Assembly: GCA_029202545.1 (NCBI GenBank) | Contig: CP119311.1 | Coordinates: 1,612,001 to 1,676,000, forward strand | DNA length: 64,000 nt | DNA from: Candidatus Pseudobacter hemicellulosilyticus | GTDB taxonomy: Bacteria; Bacteroidota; Bacteroidia; Chitinophagales; Chitinophagaceae | Direction: 5' to 3' | The notes under the pieces: generated by a model | The model's input: only the letters and a program-made list of their open reading frames with translations | What the model was told of the DNA's origin: nothing | The model's database searches: none | Program-made: the position numbers and the translations under genes | Shown: positions 34,170-42,568 of the stretch, in pieces | Layout: each line of letters begins with the position of its first letter | How positions within the stretch are numbered: position 1 is the stretch's first letter

Positions 34170-35180
34170 TTATAAACTGGGTTCCAGGACGGGCAACAAC
34201 CTGGGTTGAATGGTTTTGACGTGCTGGGCAATATGCCGGATATGGTCCGGGGTGGTGCCGCAGCAACCGCCAACGATATTGACGAATCCTTTTTCGGCCC
34301 ATTCTTCAATGAAATGGGCGGTCTGCTCGGGTTGCTCATCATATTCACCCATGGCGTTGGGCAAGCCGGCATTGGGATAGGCGGATGTATAACAGGCGGC
34401 TATCTGGCTCAGTTCCTCAATATGGCTGCGCATCTCTACAGCGCCGAGGGCGCAGTTGAGGCCAATGCTCAGGGGACGGGCATGCGCCACAGAGGTATAG
34501 AAAGCTTCCAGGGTCTGCCCGCTCAGGGTGCGGCCGGAGGCGTCTGTGATGGTGCCGCTGATCATGATAGGCAGTTCCGGTTTGCCGCTGTCCCGGAAAT
34601 ATTTCTTGATAGCGAAAATGGCGGCTTTGGCATTCAGGGTGTCAAAGATGGTCTCAATCAGCAGGAGGTCCACGCCGCCTTCGGTCAGTCCTTTCACCTG
34701 CTCGTAATAGGCTTCCATGGCCTCATCGAAGGTAAGCGCCCGGTAACCGGGGTTATTAACATCCGGCGAAAGGCTCAGTGTTTTATTGAGCGGGCCAATG
34801 GCGCCGGCAACAAAACGGGGTTTGGAAGGGTCTTTGGCGGTATAGGCGTCAGCAGCCTTACGGGCGCATTGGCCGGCGGCTATGTTCAGCTCAAAGGCAA
34901 GGGCCTGCATACCGTAATCCGCCTGGGCAATGGATGTGCTGGAAAAAGTATTGGTCTCTATGATATCTGCTCCTGCGTCCAGGTACTGACCATGGATCTC
35001 TTCAATGATCTGCGGCTGTGTGAGGCAGAGCAGGTCATTATTGCCTTTGACATCGCTGGGCCAGTTGGCAAAGCGTTGCCCCCGGTAGTCGGCTTCGGTT
35101 AGCTTATACCGCTGGATCATGGTACCCATGGCCCCATCAATGATCAGGATGCGTTTTTCGAGTGCTTGTCTGATGTCCAT
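34170..35180 (-). CDS. metH: Methionine synthase, homocysteine-binding part
   Basis: This 336-aa protein is the N-terminal homocysteine S-methyltransferase barrel of MetH as its own gene: ILIIDGAMGTMIQRY, ADIIETNTFSSTSIAQADYG, SIGLNCALGA and the zinc-binding VGGCCGTTPDHI. It must work with the folate/B12 protein encoded immediately downstream (26-nt gap). Split MetH is known in Bacteroidota, so this is not a frameshift: the first gene ends cleanly and the second has its own ATG. A -7 element lies about 240 nt upstream, leaving a long leader. Confidence 0.95.
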   Translation of the reverse strand: MDIRQALEKRILIIDGAMGTMIQRYKLTEADYRGQRFANWPSDVKGNNDLLCLTQPQIIEEIHGQYLDAGADIIETNTFSSTSIAQADYGMQALAFELNIAAGQCARKAADAYTAKDPSKPRFVAGAIGPLNKTLSLSPDVNNPGYRALTFDEAMEAYYEQVKGLTEGGVDLLLIETIFDTLNAKAAIFAIKKYFRDSGKPELPIMISGTITDASGRTLSGQTLEAFYTSVAHARPLSIGLNCALGAVEMRSHIEELSQIAACYTSAYPNAGLPNAMGEYDEQPEQTAHFIEEWAEKGFVNIVGGCCGTTPDHIRHIAQHVKTIQPRLLPVLEPSL

Positions 35181-35430
35181 ACGCTTTTGTTTAGGTGGTG
35201 CAACCGTTTATCCGTTAGGGTAAAGCGGTGCTCTTCCATTAACAATCCGGCGGGTAGTACTGTTTGGCTATACCAATAGGCGCTGGCAAACGGAGTAAGC
35301 CATAGCTTATTCACTATTGAACTATAAACGCTGGGAAACAAAAGGAGAAGTTTTCCTGTCGTTTATTAGTTCCGTTTGTGGGCAGGCCGAACAATAAACA
35401 AATCCGCCTGTGAATTGAAAGACAAATTTA
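35181..35430 (-). promoter_or_regulatory. Promoter and ~240-nt 5' leader of the split metH operon
   Basis: TAAATTTG on the minus strand (35423-35430) is a consensus -7 element and the first metH ATG is at 35180. The leader contains a possible hairpin with CAGGC/GCCTG arms and one with GTTTG/CAAAC arms, plus a 31-codon upstream frame (35239-35144) that overlaps the metH start. No cobalamin or SAM riboswitch core (for example GCCACTG) was recognised. A leader this long upstream of metH suggests regulation, but what binds is unknown. Confidence 0.5.
35423..35430 (-). promoter_or_regulatory. -7 element of the split metH operon
   Basis: TAAATTTG on the minus strand matches TAnnTTTG exactly. It would create a leader of about 240 nt. 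Confidence 0.6.
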
Positions 35431-35464
35431 CGGGATATCCTGATAATAGCAAACAATCGGCTTT

Positions 35465-36085
35465 TTACCGGTTGGCCACATAATTTTCAACGGGGAGCCG
35501 GTTGGTGATAGAGCGGGCCAGGGTCATTTCATCGGCATATTCCAGCTCCCCCCCGAAGGCGATGCCCCGGGCAATGGTGGTGACCCGTACAGGCAGGGGC
35601 TGCAGTTTTTTCTGGATATAGTAAATGGTGGTATCGCCCTGGATATTGGGGCTGAGGGCAAAGATGATCTCTTCTGTTTTCTCCTGCCGGACCCGCTGTA
35701 CCAGGGCTTCAATATTGAGCTGGTCAGGGCCTACGCCGTCCAGTGGGGAGATAATGCCGCCCAGGATATGGTAGGTGCCGCTGTATTGCTGGGTGCTTTC
35801 AATGGCAATAACGTCCCGGACATTTTCCACCACGCAGATCAGTTCCTGTTTACGGAGGGGGTTGGCGCAGATGGAGCAGTTGTCAGCGTCGGCTACGTTA
35901 AAGCAGCGCTGGCAGAACCTGATCTCCTTCCGCATCCTGGTAATGGTATCCCCGAAGACCTCCACTCTTTCCGGTTCCTGCTTCAGTAAGTGCAATACCA
36001 GTCGCAAAGCGGTCTTCTTGCCAATACCGGGTAGTTTGGCAAACTCATTCACGGCGTTCTCTAATAATGCGGAAGAAAATTGCAT
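35465..36085 (-). CDS. recR: Recombination protein RecR
   Basis: This 206-aa protein works with RecF and RecO to load RecA on gapped DNA. It shows the helix-hairpin-helix FAKLPGIGKKTALRLVLHLL, the four-Cys zinc finger CQRCFNVADADNCSIC, and the TOPRIM domain with CVVENVRDVIAIESTQQYSG, YHILGGIISPLDGVGPDQL and ARGIAFGGELEYADEMTL. The ATG has a perfect -7 element (TATCTTTG, 36090-36097) only 4 nt upstream, so the mRNA may be leaderless. metH and its leader lie downstream. Confidence 0.96.
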   Translation of the reverse strand: MQFSSALLENAVNEFAKLPGIGKKTALRLVLHLLKQEPERVEVFGDTITRMRKEIRFCQRCFNVADADNCSICANPLRKQELICVVENVRDVIAIESTQQYSGTYHILGGIISPLDGVGPDQLNIEALVQRVRQEKTEEIIFALSPNIQGDTTIYYIQKKLQPLPVRVTTIARGIAFGGELEYADEMTLARSITNRLPVENYVANR

Positions 36086-36089
36086 ACTA

Positions 36090-36097
36090 CAAAGATA
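36090..36097 (-). promoter_or_regulatory. -7 element directly before recR
   Basis: TATCTTTG on the minus strand ends 4 nt before the recR ATG. It overlaps the 3' arm of the strong hairpin between recR and the upstream lipoprotein gene. Confidence 0.5.
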
Positions 36098-36134
36098 ACC
36101 CCCGGCAACCGTCTGCCGGTGCCGGGGGTTATCT
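36093..36134. terminator. Strong hairpin between the Ig-like lipoprotein gene and recR
   Basis: A 15-bp perfect stem (36093-36107 with 36120-36134) is followed on the plus strand by a T-run. On the minus strand it lies after the lipoprotein gene and its far arm contains the recR -7 element, so it may both end one transcript and shape the next promoter. Confidence 0.65.
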
Positions 36135-36155
36135 TTTTTACGCCCTTGCGGGCCG

Positions 36156-37580
36156 CTATAAGGTGATGTCTATTTCGTTATCCCAGTTGGCTTTTATATT
36201 GACTTTCCGGGGGACAGGCATTACTTTTTCGGGCTGGATCTTAGTGCCGAAGAAGTCGCCGGGATCCCAGATGCCATTCCGGTTCCTGTCCAGCAGGATG
36301 CGAAGCTCGTATTCGCCGGGTTTGAAGAGGCGGGCATTGAAATCACGCGACGTGAATACATGCGAGTAGACCACTTTTTCACTCTGGATAAACTGTAATA
36401 CGGGGTGCTGTGCCAGGTCCAGGTTGATAAAGCGCAGGCGAACCAGGCCATATTCACTTTCCTTCTTGGTGCGGAAGGCAAGGGTATCGGTCTTTGGCAG
36501 CCGCAGGCCTAAAGTATCTTCTGCAAACAGGGTATCGAGGATGATATTATAGGCCGTATTGGGCGTCCATGAATAGATGAGCGAGACCTTGGTATTGGAG
36601 GTATCCCTGATGAAGCGGTAACCCGTCAGGGGTTTGTATTTTTCATCCGTGAACTGCAGTCTGGTAGAATCAAAGAACCGGAGCGGCGCCGTTCTGAACT
36701 GGAAACTGAGTGTGTCCAGCAGATCAAACTGGCCATTGGACGTGTTGGTCTCTATCCGGAATTTCCGGCTTTCCGGTGCCGGGGGCTTATTGCCCTGCCG
36801 GCCGGCGCCGGTACTGGGTTTCTTTACAGGGACGGTATCCTTTTCCAGGTAAGCATACAGGGTGATATTGCGGGGTTCCTGTGTATTGATGGTGGAGTCG
36901 GCAAAGGCAAAAAGCTGTGTTTTGCTCATGTATTTGCGCTGGCCGCCTTCGTCTTTCAGGGCATAGATGGAAAAGATGCCGGGAGGCAGGTTCCTGAACT
37001 GGAAATTGCCGGAGCTGTCCAGTCGCGCCACATACCGGGGGCGATCCTTGATCATGGCGGAATCGTCCTGGCTGCTATGCAGCAGTACAATCAGGGTGGA
37101 GTCTGTTTTACCATTTTCGGCGATGATCACTTTACCGGAAAAGCCGAGGCTGTCCAGTTGGGGGCCGGTGGAATAGATATACCTGAAGTTGCGCAGTGCG
37201 TTGCCTTCATTCACATCTTTGATGGCTTTGCCAAAATCTATGGAATAGGTGGTATTCTCTTCCAGGGTATCCTTGATGGTCACGGTCACTGTACGCAGCT
37301 TACCGGTGACAATAGGATTGATCTTGGGAGTGGGTGATACCAGCAGGTTTTCCTGAACATTGTCTATCTGGACAAATTCATCGAATTCAAATACGATCTT
37401 GTTGCCGGTGAAGTTGCGGGTGCTGTCCAGTGGTTTAACAGTTACCATCCTGGGGGGCAGGGAATCCTTGGGACCGCCGGTGGGCTGGCCCATATTAGCG
37501 CAGCCGGTGCTGCTGATCATATTGCCGGCAACAAGGGATCCTATCAACAGTACGAATAATAAACTTTTGATCTTTACCAT
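36156..37580 (-). CDS. Ig-like (Big_5/SbsA) domain lipoprotein
   Basis: This 474-aa protein has a lipoprotein-type N-terminus (MVKIKSLLFVLLIGSLVAGN, then SSTGCANMGQPTGGPKDS) common to a conserved Bacteroidota family. An N-terminal bacterial Ig-like domain follows (PPRMVTVKPLDSTRNFTGNK, EFDEFVQIDN), then carboxypeptidase-regulatory-like and beta-rich segments; the C-terminus holds LRILLDRNRNGIWDPGDFF. Its role is unknown; it is probably attached to the envelope. A -7 element TAAGTTTG (minus strand, 37601-37608) lies about 20 nt upstream of the ATG. Confidence 0.85.
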   Translation of the reverse strand: MVKIKSLLFVLLIGSLVAGNMISSTGCANMGQPTGGPKDSLPPRMVTVKPLDSTRNFTGNKIVFEFDEFVQIDNVQENLLVSPTPKINPIVTGKLRTVTVTIKDTLEENTTYSIDFGKAIKDVNEGNALRNFRYIYSTGPQLDSLGFSGKVIIAENGKTDSTLIVLLHSSQDDSAMIKDRPRYVARLDSSGNFQFRNLPPGIFSIYALKDEGGQRKYMSKTQLFAFADSTINTQEPRNITLYAYLEKDTVPVKKPSTGAGRQGNKPPAPESRKFRIETNTSNGQFDLLDTLSFQFRTAPLRFFDSTRLQFTDEKYKPLTGYRFIRDTSNTKVSLIYSWTPNTAYNIILDTLFAEDTLGLRLPKTDTLAFRTKKESEYGLVRLRFINLDLAQHPVLQFIQSEKVVYSHVFTSRDFNARLFKPGEYELRILLDRNRNGIWDPGDFFGTKIQPEKVMPVPRKVNIKANWDNEIDITL

Positions 37581-37600
37581 ATTAACGAAAATGCAGGATG

Positions 37601-37608
37601 CAAACTTA
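37601..37608 (-). promoter_or_regulatory. -7 element of the Ig-like lipoprotein gene
   Basis: TAAGTTTG on the minus strand matches TAnnTTTG exactly, 20 nt before the ATG. Confidence 0.6.
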
Positions 37609-37640
37609 GCTCGTTTATTGAAAATATTATCTTAAAGCGA

Positions 37641-40600
37641 TTAATTGTCGGTTTCCTCTTCTTCCTGCAGCTCGTGCAGGGCTACCGCCAGGTTGTTGGT
37701 CTTTACAAAATTACACCAGTGACAGGTCTCTTTACCGCAGCCGGTGTAGAAATCGCGGGCCTGCACTTTCTCCCAGACCATTTTGATCTGCTGGGTCACG
37801 GTGGTTATGTCCTGTGGTGAGATAACCACTTTTTCCTTCCGGTACTGTTTCTTTTTATCCGGCTCAATGAAATCAAATTCTGTACTGACCACTTTCCAGT
37901 CCTTCTGCTCGTAGTTATCCACCAGGATCTTGTAGAAAACAGCCTGCCGCCAGTAATCGCCGCCATTAGGCTCTTTTTCATGGGGAGGCTGCAGCTTAGG
38001 TCTGGCCTTATCGGGATCGCCGGTCTTGTAATCCACCACATTGGCCGTTTTTCCGTCAAATTCCAGTTTGTCCAGTTTGCCTTTAAGGGGCACTCCGGCC
38101 ACTACTACGTTGCGGATATTTCTTTCCACGGCTACAATCCGGGTCCACTTGCCCAGGTAGTTGTCGTAGTAATTGGCCAGCACTTCCTGTCCGTATTCCA
38201 TCCGGCGCTGGAACTGCTCGCGGGTAAAGCTTTCGCGGTGGCGGCGCATATACCAGTTAAAATCGTCAATGAATTCTTCCTGTGCAGGAAAGCGATCGCC
38301 ATTCTCCTGCATTTTCCGGAATAGTTTTTCCAGGGCATGGTGAACGGCCGATCCAAATTCTGTGTTTTCATTTTTGGGAGAAGGGATGCGGATCAGGTTC
38401 TGGAAATAGAACTCCAGGGGACAGTGCAGGTAGTTATTGAGGGCGGTAACGTTCATCACGAATTTGTCCAGCAGGTGGCCAACGAAATCTTCTTCCAGCC
38501 GGCCAATTTCCGGGGCGATCCCTTCGCTGAAGGCCAGGGCCTGGAATTCAGCCTGGATATTTTCATCAATGATCATTTTTTCTACCGGCAGCCGGTGCTG
38601 GTCCTGTATCTCGGCAATGAAGATGGAGGGCTCCAGCTCTTTGCCATCATTCTTAAAGCGGCTATAAGAAATATGAAGATTGACGGCGGCCCGGGTGAGG
38701 GCTACATAAAAGAGACGGCGCAATTCTTCGAGATCAGCGTTGGTAGCGGATTTGCCGGCTGCGGGTGGGGCTTTTGCCGCAGCCCTGGAAGCTGCGGTCG
38801 CCCCTTGGTTCGTCCCAAAACCATTGCTTTCTACACTGCCTGTGGCAGCAGTGGGTTGATCTCTGTCAGCCTGCGCTGTGGCCTGCGCAGGCATACTGAA
38901 AATAGTATCGGGCAGTTTGTAGCCGCCGCCGGGTTTTCTTTTCTTTTCCCAGAAGGCGGAGTTGGCGCCGGCCAGGAATACATGTTCAAATTCCAGGCCT
39001 TTGGAGCCATGGGCGGTGAGCAGGTTAACGCCTTTATCGCTCCCGCTGATGCGCACCAGCGGCAGGGGCAGTTCTTCCCTTTCCATCAGTTCAATGGTGG
39101 TGACCAGTTGCTGTACATTGAGCAGGGGCTGACGGCGGGTTTCTTCTTTTACAAAATCGAAGAGACCGTTGAGTACCTGCAGGAGCCATAGTTTTTCCGG
39201 GCTCTGCATGATATGGCCCAATACACCGGCTTCGCGGACCAGGGCTTCAAATAATTGCTGCAGGGTAATATTGGATGCCAGGCCGATCAGCTTCTCCAGT
39301 ACCAGGCTGGCTTTGCGCAGGCCTTCATGGGTAGCTGGCGTGAACAGGTCCCTGGGAGGGGTATTGGCTTTTTCATGAAGGAGGCGGCGCAGGGTGGTCT
39401 TCTCCCCGCTGAACTGCCGGTTGCTGGTTTCGGCGGTCAGTCGCGCAATTTCAATAGGTGGAATGCCGAACCAGTTAAAGTGCAGGATCTCGAACAGCAT
39501 TTCATCGCCGCTGTAGGGAATATCATGTTCGGTGGCCAGGTATTTCAGCACCAGCATGATCTGCTGAACCAGCGGCAGTTCCAGGATATTGAGGTTTCGT
39601 TTGCTGTAGACAGGGATATTCCTGAGGGTAAAATACTGCGCCAGTTCTTCCCCATATTTATTTTCTTTATAGATGATGCCTATATGGCCCGGCTGCACCC
39701 CCTGATCCAGGAGCTGCTGCACCTGCAGGGTGATGCCGATCATTTCCTGTTGCTGCGATTCATATTCCCTGATAGTGGGCGCCGCCGGTTGTGCCAGGGC
39801 TGCCAGTCGTGGATGGGAGCTGACCAGGTCCTTGGTCAGGCCTTCCAGGGTATTGACCAGTCTTTTATTATTCTGGCTGATGAGTGTTTTGGACACATCC
39901 AGTATGGGCTGGGTAGAGCGGTAATTATTGGTGAGTACTACCTTCAGCAGGTCCTCCCGGTACTGGCGGGCAAAGGCTTCCATATTTTCCACGTTAGCGC
40001 CCTGGAAGCGATAAATGCTCTGGTCGTCATCGCCTACGACAAACACGTTGGGTTTGTCCCAGTAGTTGATCAGCAGTTCCACCAGGATATTCTGGGTACC
40101 GCTGGTATCCTGGTATTCATCCACCAGGATATAAAGGTATTGCTCCTGGTAGCGGGCCAGCAGGTTCTTATTGGTGCGGAAGGCCTGGATCACCCAGTTG
40201 ATCATATCATCAAAATCATAGCGGTTGCGACCGCGCATCAGTTGCTGGAACCTGTCAAATTCATTCACGGCGGCGCGCAATTTGTCCATGCGCTCTTTTT
40301 CTTCTTCTATTTTTTCTTTTTTTATATCACCGGCCTTGAATTGTTTATAGGCTCTTTTATAGACAAATTCCTCGCGGTTAGGGAGGTCTTCGAGGTAGGC
40401 GTCGATACTGCTGTTGATGAATTCCGGTGTCCAGCCTTCCTTTTTCATGGTACTAAAAAGAGACTGAAGATTGTGGATCTCAAAATAAACATCACCTCTA
40501 TAACGTTTTAGCGGATGGTTTTTGGGAAAACTGTCAATGAGCTGGGTGAAGATCTCGATCTTTTCCAGGTCGGAAACCGGGTCCAGTGAGGTCTTTTCAA

Positions 40601-40940
40601 AAAGAGATAAATTCTCCTGGATAATATCATTGCAGAACGCGTGAAAAGTGTAGATATTTACGCGGTAAGCGTCCGGGCCAATGAACTGGACAAGGCGTTT
40701 GCGCATGGCTACTACGCCGGCGTCCGTATAGGTAAGACAAAGGATATTGCCGGGAACAACGTCTGTTTCCAGCAGGATCTTGCCGATGCGGCTGGCCAGG
40801 ATCTGGGTTTTACCCGTTCCCGGTCCGGCGATGACCATAACCGGCCCCTCGATAGTATCGACGGCCAGTTGTTGTTGGGGATTGAGTTTCTGGTATTCTT
40901 CCTGGAACTTTTGGTGCAGCTGCTCTCTTTTGATGGACAT
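37641..40940 (-). CDS. UvrD-type helicase fused to RecB/AddB-like Fe-S nuclease
   Basis: This 1099-aa protein has a superfamily 1A helicase core: Walker A GPGTGKT (residues 39-45), Walker B ILVDEYQDTSGTQ, motif III GDDDQSIYRFQGA and, near residue 735, LRRLFYVALTRA. The C-terminus is a PD-(D/E)xK nuclease (LDKLEFDGKTANVVDYKTGD). Cys residues in LHCPLEFYFQ and in the final CGKETCHWC look like the four ligands of an AddB-type iron-sulfur cluster. It probably processes broken DNA ends. Between motifs V and VI lies a low-complexity linker (about 685-730) rich in Ala, Thr and Gly, which includes an exact copy of the dispersed GGGACGAACCA repeat. A -7 element (TATCTTTG, 40945-40952) lies 4 nt before the ATG. 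Confidence 0.9.
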   Translation of the reverse strand: MSIKREQLHQKFQEEYQKLNPQQQLAVDTIEGPVMVIAGPGTGKTQILASRIGKILLETDVVPGNILCLTYTDAGVVAMRKRLVQFIGPDAYRVNIYTFHAFCNDIIQENLSLFEKTSLDPVSDLEKIEIFTQLIDSFPKNHPLKRYRGDVYFEIHNLQSLFSTMKKEGWTPEFINSSIDAYLEDLPNREEFVYKRAYKQFKAGDIKKEKIEEEKERMDKLRAAVNEFDRFQQLMRGRNRYDFDDMINWVIQAFRTNKNLLARYQEQYLYILVDEYQDTSGTQNILVELLINYWDKPNVFVVGDDDQSIYRFQGANVENMEAFARQYREDLLKVVLTNNYRSTQPILDVSKTLISQNNKRLVNTLEGLTKDLVSSHPRLAALAQPAAPTIREYESQQQEMIGITLQVQQLLDQGVQPGHIGIIYKENKYGEELAQYFTLRNIPVYSKRNLNILELPLVQQIMLVLKYLATEHDIPYSGDEMLFEILHFNWFGIPPIEIARLTAETSNRQFSGEKTTLRRLLHEKANTPPRDLFTPATHEGLRKASLVLEKLIGLASNITLQQLFEALVREAGVLGHIMQSPEKLWLLQVLNGLFDFVKEETRRQPLLNVQQLVTTIELMEREELPLPLVRISGSDKGVNLLTAHGSKGLEFEHVFLAGANSAFWEKKRKPGGGYKLPDTIFSMPAQATAQADRDQPTAATGSVESNGFGTNQGATAASRAAAKAPPAAGKSATNADLEELRRLFYVALTRAAVNLHISYSRFKNDGKELEPSIFIAEIQDQHRLPVEKMIIDENIQAEFQALAFSEGIAPEIGRLEEDFVGHLLDKFVMNVTALNNYLHCPLEFYFQNLIRIPSPKNENTEFGSAVHHALEKLFRKMQENGDRFPAQEEFIDDFNWYMRRHRESFTREQFQRRMEYGQEVLANYYDNYLGKWTRIVAVERNIRNVVVAGVPLKGKLDKLEFDGKTANVVDYKTGDPDKARPKLQPPHEKEPNGGDYWRQAVFYKILVDNYEQKDWKVVSTEFDFIEPDKKKQYRKEKVVISPQDITTVTQQIKMVWEKVQARDFYTGCGKETCHWCNFVKTNNLAVALHELQEEEETDN
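38806..38816 (-). repeat. Copy of the GGGACGAACCA repeat inside the helicase gene
   Basis: The plus strand reads TGGTTCGTCCC; on the coding strand this is GGGACGAACCA, which encodes part of a Gly-Thr-Asn-Gln-Gly stretch in the low-complexity linker. A 7-bp inverted repeat (CCGCAGC/GCTGCGG) lies about 15 nt further along the coding strand. Confidence 0.9.
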
Positions 40941-40944
40941 AGTC

Positions 40945-40952
40945 CAAAGATA
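40945..40952 (-). promoter_or_regulatory. -7 element directly before the helicase-nuclease gene
   Basis: TATCTTTG on the minus strand ends 4 nt before the ATG, so the transcript would be leaderless or nearly so. Confidence 0.55.
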
Positions 40953-41188
40953 CAGAGATGTTGGCAGGGAGATCCCGGTTGGCTGAAGCCAAGGCTGGGA
41001 GGGAGTTGTAGCGGTTGATTTGAGACAAGTTTTGACCGTTTTGGGGCAGTTCCCGAAAAAAGAAAAGATTATCAATTGATAACAAGTGGCTTATGATTAC
41101 GGAAATATGCTTATTTTAGAATTGGGAAAATTCTGTTTCCGGGAATAAAAGCAGTGCTTTTAACGTTAATAACCACAATCCTTTACAG

Positions 41189-42553
41189 ATGAAGAATCAG
41201 AACGCGCTTAGGATATTTATCCTTGAAGATGATATGTGGTATGGGTCCATGCTGCATCATTATCTTTCGCTCAATCCTGATTATGAAGTAAAACGCTTCG
41301 ACAAACCTTCCGAGTTTTTCAATCACCTGCACGAGAATCCCGATGTAGTAACGCTGGACTATTTCATGCCGGACATGGATGGCAGCACCGTACTCAAAAA
41401 GATCCGCGAGATCAACCCGGATATTAAAGTGATCATTATCTCAGGGCAGGAGGACCTGCGTACGGCCGTGAGCCTGGTGACCAGCGGCGCCTTTGATTAT
41501 ATTGTAAAAGATAATGATACGCGCGACAGGCTCTGGAATGTCTTGCTGCACCTCAAAGAGATTGTAGGTCTGCGCAAAGAAGTGGAAGACTTAAAAGAGC
41601 AGGTAGGCAAACGCCATGACTATTCAAAATACCTGATCGGCAAGAGCGATGTGATGAACAAGGTTTTTGCCCTGATAGAAAAAGCATCCAAATCCAATAT
41701 CACTGTATCGGTAAATGGAGAAACGGGTACGGGCAAGGAGATGGTGGCCAAGGCCATCCATTTCAATTCCGAGCGTAAGAACAAGCCGTTTGTGACCGTG
41801 AACGTGGCGGCCATCCCGCATGACCTGATTGAAAGTGAGTTGTTCGGTCACGAAAAAGGTTCCTTTACCGGCGCTACTACCCGGCGGATCGGCAAATTTG
41901 AAGAGGCGCATAACGGCACCCTGTTCCTGGATGAGATCGGCGAGCTGGACATCAGCCTGCAGGCCAAACTGCTGCGGGTATTGCAGGAGCGTGAGATCTC
42001 CAGGATTGGCGGCAATGAAGTGATCCCGATCAATGTCCGGATCATTGTGGCCACGCACAAGGATATGCTGGAAGAAGTACACCGTAAAAATTTCCGAGAG
42101 GATCTGTACTACCGTCTGATCGGTCTGCCTGTCCTGCTGCCGCCGCTGCGCGACAGGGGCAGTGATATTGTGTTACTGGCTAAATCGTTCCTGGACCAGT
42201 TTTGTCAGGAGAACCATATGACCAAGAAAGTGCTGACCCCTGAGGCGCAGCAAAAGCTGTTGCAGTATAGTTTCCCGGGTAATGTCCGCGAGTTGCGTTC
42301 CGTCATGGAACTGACCACCGTGATGACGGATGAGGATAATATCCTGCCTGAACATGTTATGATCAACAATGCACCTGTGAGCATGCATAATTTTAACGGG
42401 GTGGAAAAGAGCCTGAAGGAATACGAGATACAGATCATCCAGCATTATCTTGATAAGTACGATAAGGATGTGCTGCTGGTAGCAAAGAAACTGGACATCG
42501 GCAAATCAACCATTTACCGGATGATCCAGGCCGGGGAACTGAGAACAAAATAA
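41189..42553 (+). CDS. Sigma-54-dependent response regulator (NtrC family)
   Basis: This 454-aa protein has a receiver domain with phospho-acceptor Asp57 (VVTLDYFMPDMDG), an AAA+ domain with Walker A GETGTGKE (about 177-184), the sigma-54 contact loop GSFTGAT (about 224-230, a GAFTGA variant), Walker B TLFLDEIGEL, and a C-terminal Fis-type helix-turn-helix (VAKKLDIGKSTIYRMIQ). It should activate sigma-54 promoters when phosphorylated. No histidine kinase is adjacent; a receiver-Hpt protein follows 15 nt downstream and may pass it phosphate. Its target genes are unknown. Confidence 0.94.
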   Translation: MKNQNALRIFILEDDMWYGSMLHHYLSLNPDYEVKRFDKPSEFFNHLHENPDVVTLDYFMPDMDGSTVLKKIREINPDIKVIIISGQEDLRTAVSLVTSGAFDYIVKDNDTRDRLWNVLLHLKEIVGLRKEVEDLKEQVGKRHDYSKYLIGKSDVMNKVFALIEKASKSNITVSVNGETGTGKEMVAKAIHFNSERKNKPFVTVNVAAIPHDLIESELFGHEKGSFTGATTRRIGKFEEAHNGTLFLDEIGELDISLQAKLLRVLQEREISRIGGNEVIPINVRIIVATHKDMLEEVHRKNFREDLYYRLIGLPVLLPPLRDRGSDIVLLAKSFLDQFCQENHMTKKVLTPEAQQKLLQYSFPGNVRELRSVMELTTVMTDEDNILPEHVMINNAPVSMHNFNGVEKSLKEYEIQIIQHYLDKYDKDVLLVAKKLDIGKSTIYRMIQAGELRTK

Positions 42554-42568
42554 AACGCAACCTATCCC

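Noticed and set aside
33145..34209. 354-codon plus-strand frame opposite the metH folate/B12 gene
   Set aside because: It is the antisense shadow of a clearly conserved gene and its sequence resembles no known protein.
35181..35430. Cobalamin or SAM riboswitch in the metH leader
   Set aside because: No recognisable conserved core was found by eye, so only an unassigned leader is reported.
39255..40511. 418-codon plus-strand frame opposite the helicase-nuclease gene
   Set aside because: Antisense shadow of a conserved gene with all helicase motifs on the other strand.
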